Shown piece after piece: positions 5,401 through 7,801 of a DNA stretch of 7,801 bases. The first letter of the stretch is position 1, and each line of letters opens with the position of its first letter. Location: contig WGSQ01000084.1 in NCBI GenBank assembly GCA_014871605.1, positions 1-7,801 of the forward strand, written 5' to 3'. The notes below the pieces were generated by a model. That model searched no databases. It saw nothing but the letters and a program-made list of their open reading frames with translations, and had not been told where the DNA came from. This stretch comes from Collinsella sp. GTDB taxonomy: Bacteria; Actinomycetota; Coriobacteriia; Coriobacteriales; Coriobacteriaceae. Both the position numbers and the translations under genes were made by a program.

Positions 5401-6819
5401 CTAACCTTCCTGCTCCTGATACTTCGAGATAAGGTCTCGGTACCAATACCAGCTCTTTTTGGGGGTGCGCTCCAGATTGTTCTCGAAGTCGATATGGACA
5501 AGTCCGTATCGTTTTTCGTAGCCGTTGATCCAGCTATACAGATCCATCGTCGACCAGAGGTAGTAGCCCTCAACGCGCGCGCCGTCGCGCTTAGCCCTCA
5601 TCATGTGCTCGATGAACTGGCCCAGAAGCTCGATGCGGTCATCATCGTGGATTATTCCGTCTGCGTCTGGTTGCTCATAGGCGCCATGTCCGTTTTCCGT
5701 AATAAAGATGCGGGGCGCGTCATAGCGCTCGTGGACATCCATGATGGTTGAATACATGCAACTTGGGAGTATTTCGCGGCCCCATTTATTGCGGGAAACA
5801 TTGCTGTCGCGGGCGCTTTCAAACAAGGGCGCAATGCATTTTCCTTCGACCTTTTTGCTCGAACCGCCCTTATTGTTCGCCGAAACGGCAAGCTCTCCAC
5901 CGTGCCAGTCGGTTACATACTCTCGGCAATACACGTTGAGTCCAATAAAATCGACTTTACCGTCTCTGAATTCTTCTACGTCATTTGGGGATCGATAGAG
6001 CGAGACGCCAAGTTTTTCAAGGATTTCGTCCATTTCTGGCGGCAGTTGACCCTGAAGTGCTGGTGCCAGAATCATGCGATTGGCGAAAAAGTCTGCGTAT
6101 CGAAATACGTCATCGGGGTGCTCGGTTGCCGGGTCGAGTTCGACAACGCCGCCATCGTGGACGGCGCCGATGATGCCGTCGTAGCCCATTTGACGATATG
6201 CTCGGACTGCGAGTGCGCTTGCGCGCATCAGGTTGTACTGAAACTGCATGTACGACTGAACGTCGAGCGATCGATTGGGGGGATAGTTGCCCAACATGTT
6301 TACGCAGTAGCTGTAGAAATGCGGCTCGTTAACGGTAGCCCAGATTTTGACGCGGTCTCCAAAGCGCTCAAAGCAAATCTTGGCGTATTTGCAGAACCAC
6401 TCTGCCATATCGTTGTTCAGCCATCCGCCTTTGCAAGCAAGCGTGAATGGCAGATCGTAATGGAACAGCGTAACGTTGGGCTCTATGCCATTTTCGAGGC
6501 AGCAATCAATGACCCGATTATAAAAATCGATACCCTTTTCATTCACTTCGCCGATACCCGTGGGGATGATTCGACTCCATGAAAGAGAGAAGCGATAGGT
6601 GTTTTGTCCGCCTTCTTTCATCATGCGGATATCTTCTTCATAGCGATGGTAGAAGTCGCAAGATACATCACCGTCAACATGGTTGATGTTCTTATTGCTT
6701 GTGTGGTTAAAGAAATCCCACTCGCCAAGGCCTTTGCCGTCTTCGTTCCAGGCACCCTCGCACTGATAAGACGCCGTGGCGGAACCCCAGAGAAACGGGA
6801 TGTTGTTCACGTTGCCCAT
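5401..6819 (-). CDS. 6-phospho-beta-glucosidase, glycoside hydrolase family 1
   Basis: Cytoplasmic retaining glycosidase expected to split 6-phospho-beta-glucosides made by the adjoining PTS, releasing glucose-6-phosphate. The 472-residue protein is full length for GH1 and begins directly with the first barrel strand (IPFLWGSATASYQCEG). The acid/base is Glu165 in ATVNEPH and the nucleophile is Glu375 in FITENGHG. Near the C-terminus YSWINGYEKRYG provides Ser429, Lys436 and Tyr438 at the spacing of the phosphate-binding Ser-Lys-Tyr set of 6-phospho-glycosidases; non-phospho beta-glucosidases have Glu in place of that Ser. The start at 6819 is chosen because AAGGGG lies just upstream; the ATGs at 6837 and 6834 lack such a site and would add 5-6 residues. 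It is first in the operon. A 6-phospho-beta-galactosidase is possible, but the beta-glucoside-type permease argues for glucosides. Confidence 0.9.
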   Translation of the reverse strand: MGNVNNIPFLWGSATASYQCEGAWNEDGKGLGEWDFFNHTSNKNINHVDGDVSCDFYHRYEEDIRMMKEGGQNTYRFSLSWSRIIPTGIGEVNEKGIDFYNRVIDCCLENGIEPNVTLFHYDLPFTLACKGGWLNNDMAEWFCKYAKICFERFGDRVKIWATVNEPHFYSYCVNMLGNYPPNRSLDVQSYMQFQYNLMRASALAVRAYRQMGYDGIIGAVHDGGVVELDPATEHPDDVFRYADFFANRMILAPALQGQLPPEMDEILEKLGVSLYRSPNDVEEFRDGKVDFIGLNVYCREYVTDWHGGELAVSANNKGGSSKKVEGKCIAPLFESARDSNVSRNKWGREILPSCMYSTIMDVHERYDAPRIFITENGHGAYEQPDADGIIHDDDRIELLGQFIEHMMRAKRDGARVEGYYLWSTMDLYSWINGYEKRYGLVHIDFENNLERTPKKSWYWYRDLISKYQEQEG

Positions 6820-6970
6820 GAATCCCCTTTTCATCATTCAACACGGTGGATACGTGTGGCGGAATTACGATTAAGATGACGTCAACTGATTTGAATCATA
6901 GGAGAACGACCAAAGCTGTTTGATTCAATAAATGAACTATGATTTCGAGGAGAGCGGAAAGAGGGATCAC
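6820..6970. promoter_or_regulatory. Divergent promoter region of the beta-glucoside locus with a candidate RpiR operator
   Basis: The 151 bp between the divergent genes must hold both promoters. An inverted repeat is formed by TTGAATCATA (6891-6900) and TTTGATTCAA (6919-6928), 9 of 10 positions; the left arm also lies in a short palindrome TGATTTGAATCA (6887-6898). A further near-copy, TCATTCAA, is at 6834-6841. Candidate -10 boxes TATGAT occur on the plus strand at 6938-6943 and on the minus strand at 6895-6900, the latter overlapping an arm; -35 boxes are poor. An RpiR repressor or activator bound at TGATTCAA would control one or both genes. No catabolite-response element was recognised. 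Confidence 0.45.
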
Positions 6971-7801
6971 GTGAATATCAATGACTTCGATGTGCTCAAT
7001 CGCATTAGCTCCATCATCAACAGCGAGTTTGGGTCAAACGATGCCGCCATCGCTCGATATCTCATCGCTCACATTAGGCGTTCGAGCGAAATCAATGTTG
7101 CCGCAATAACCCGCGATGCATTCGTGACCCGTTCCGCTGTTCGTCGTTTCTGCAATCGATTGGGCTACCAGTCTCTTAGCGATTTGAAAGAATCATTTAC
7201 TCAGTCAGTCTTTCCAAGCGACTTAAGCCATCGAGAGGAGGAATTTGGCTACGAGGAATACAGGGCAGAGCTCGACGTTCGCATGATCGAGATGTTCGCT
7301 GAGGTTGAAAGCGGCGTGTCCGATATCGCTATTAAGCATCTTGTCGACGAAATTGATGGCCATAAAAACGTTGAAATCTGGTGCACCAATAATGTGAGCG
7401 CCAATCTCGTACGATTTCAGCAGGAAATGTTTTATGCGGGCAAGATAGTTCGCATAGTTGCTGGGGCTAACGTCGCGGAATTGAAAAACATGGGAGACGC
7501 TTCGCAGTCATTGATAATTCTCGTATCGGTCTCCGGGCTATTTGCGTCACAGGCGCGTGAGTATCTTGATTGCCGTTCGGGCAGGAAGATTCTAATTACT
7601 GCGTTTAGCAACGATGACAAATCGAGGTCTTTTGACCGTGTATATCGTCTTGGTAATGCGGGAAACGGAATTGACCGACTCGGCGTTTATTCGAAATACG
7701 CCATGACTTATTTTTTCGACTTGCTATCGTCGTGTTACTTGAGTCGCTACCCCTGCACCAAGGGGGAGCCGCTCTATGGGTCTACTTTGGCCTGGCCCGA
7801 G
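6971..7801 (+). CDS. RpiR/MurR-family transcriptional regulator (partial, runs off the window)
   Basis: A phosphosugar-responsive regulator, open for 277 codons to the window end; the family is usually about 280-300 residues, so only a few residues are probably missing. Residues 20-77 are the RpiR-type HTH: AAIARYLIAH, then INVAAITRDAFVTRSAVRRF and CNRLGYQSLSDLKESF, matching the usual pattern of variable first helix and RFC.KLG.....LK. Residues about 130-235 correspond to the SIS sugar-phosphate domain (VEIWCTNNVSANLV, then LIILVSVSGLF and KILITAFSN), but the glycine-rich GxGxS loop of typical SIS domains is replaced by TNNVS, so the sensor is diverged. The start is GTG, preceded by AAGAGGG 5 bases upstream; an in-frame ATG at 6932 lacks a site. 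It is divergent from the PTS/GH1 operon, so it is probably its regulator, with a phosphorylated beta-glucoside as effector (inference). Confidence 0.85.
   Translation, partial: MNINDFDVLNRISSIINSEFGSNDAAIARYLIAHIRRSSEINVAAITRDAFVTRSAVRRFCNRLGYQSLSDLKESFTQSVFPSDLSHREEEFGYEEYRAELDVRMIEMFAEVESGVSDIAIKHLVDEIDGHKNVEIWCTNNVSANLVRFQQEMFYAGKIVRIVAGANVAELKNMGDASQSLIILVSVSGLFASQAREYLDCRSGRKILITAFSNDDKSRSFDRVYRLGNAGNGIDRLGVYSKYAMTYFFDLLSSCYLSRYPCTKGEPLYGSTLAWPE

Noticed and set aside
5902..6582. 226-codon plus-strand open frame
   Set aside because: It lies entirely opposite the GH1 gene, whose catalytic motifs are intact, and shows no ribosome binding site or recognisable domain.
6932..6970. In-frame ATG start for the RpiR regulator, 13 codons upstream of the GTG
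   Set aside because: There is no ribosome binding site at a proper distance, whereas the GTG at 6971 has AAGAGGG just upstream. It remains a possible alternative.

Overview
The window looks like chromosomal DNA of a high-GC anaerobic gut actinomycete, most likely Coriobacteriia (Collinsella or a relative). This rests on the GC-rich codon usage of the rRNA-methyltransferase/NYN nuclease pair, a CCA-encoding tRNA gene and a sugar PTS locus in one genome. It is an inference from gene content and style, not a database match.

Layout. (1) Positions 1-188 are non-coding as far as can be seen, with a diverged 33-bp direct repeat and a 13-bp inverted repeat. (2) Positions 189-1790 (+) are a two-gene housekeeping unit: RlmB-type 23S rRNA 2'-O-methyltransferase, then, 3 bp later, a YacP/Rae1-type NYN endoribonuclease. 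(3) Positions 1818-3158 (-), convergent to that unit, encode a single-chain fusion of an excisionase/MerR-like helix-turn-helix and a HipA-type kinase. An extended -10 promoter lies between two 14-bp palindromes that sit inside a larger near-perfect inverted repeat. This is the most interesting part of the window. (4) Positions 3383-3457 (+) are tRNA-Thr(TGT), with a strong terminator behind it and an unexpected G1/A72 mismatch. (5) Positions 3504-3990 have no convincing gene. They hold two copies of an 11-25-11 inverted-repeat unit, 80 bp apart, whose arms differ by a compensatory base-pair change, and the probable terminator of the next operon. (6) Positions 3991-6819 (-) are a beta-glucoside utilisation operon: a GH1 6-phospho-beta-glucosidase followed, 9 bp later, by a PTS EIIBC permease without an EIIA domain. 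(7) From 6971 (+), divergent from that operon and running off the window end, is an RpiR/MurR-family regulator. The shared 151-bp intergenic region carries a TGATTCAA-type inverted repeat.

How the genes work together. The PTS permease would import and 6-phosphorylate a beta-glucoside such as cellobiose or an aryl-glucoside. The GH1 enzyme would split the phosphorylated sugar into glucose-6-phosphate and the aglycone or glucose. The RpiR protein would sense a phosphosugar and control the operon from the shared promoter region. The HTH-HipA gene looks like a self-regulating stand-alone kinase or toxin unit, possibly one polypeptide combining the operator-binding role of HipB with the kinase role of HipA.
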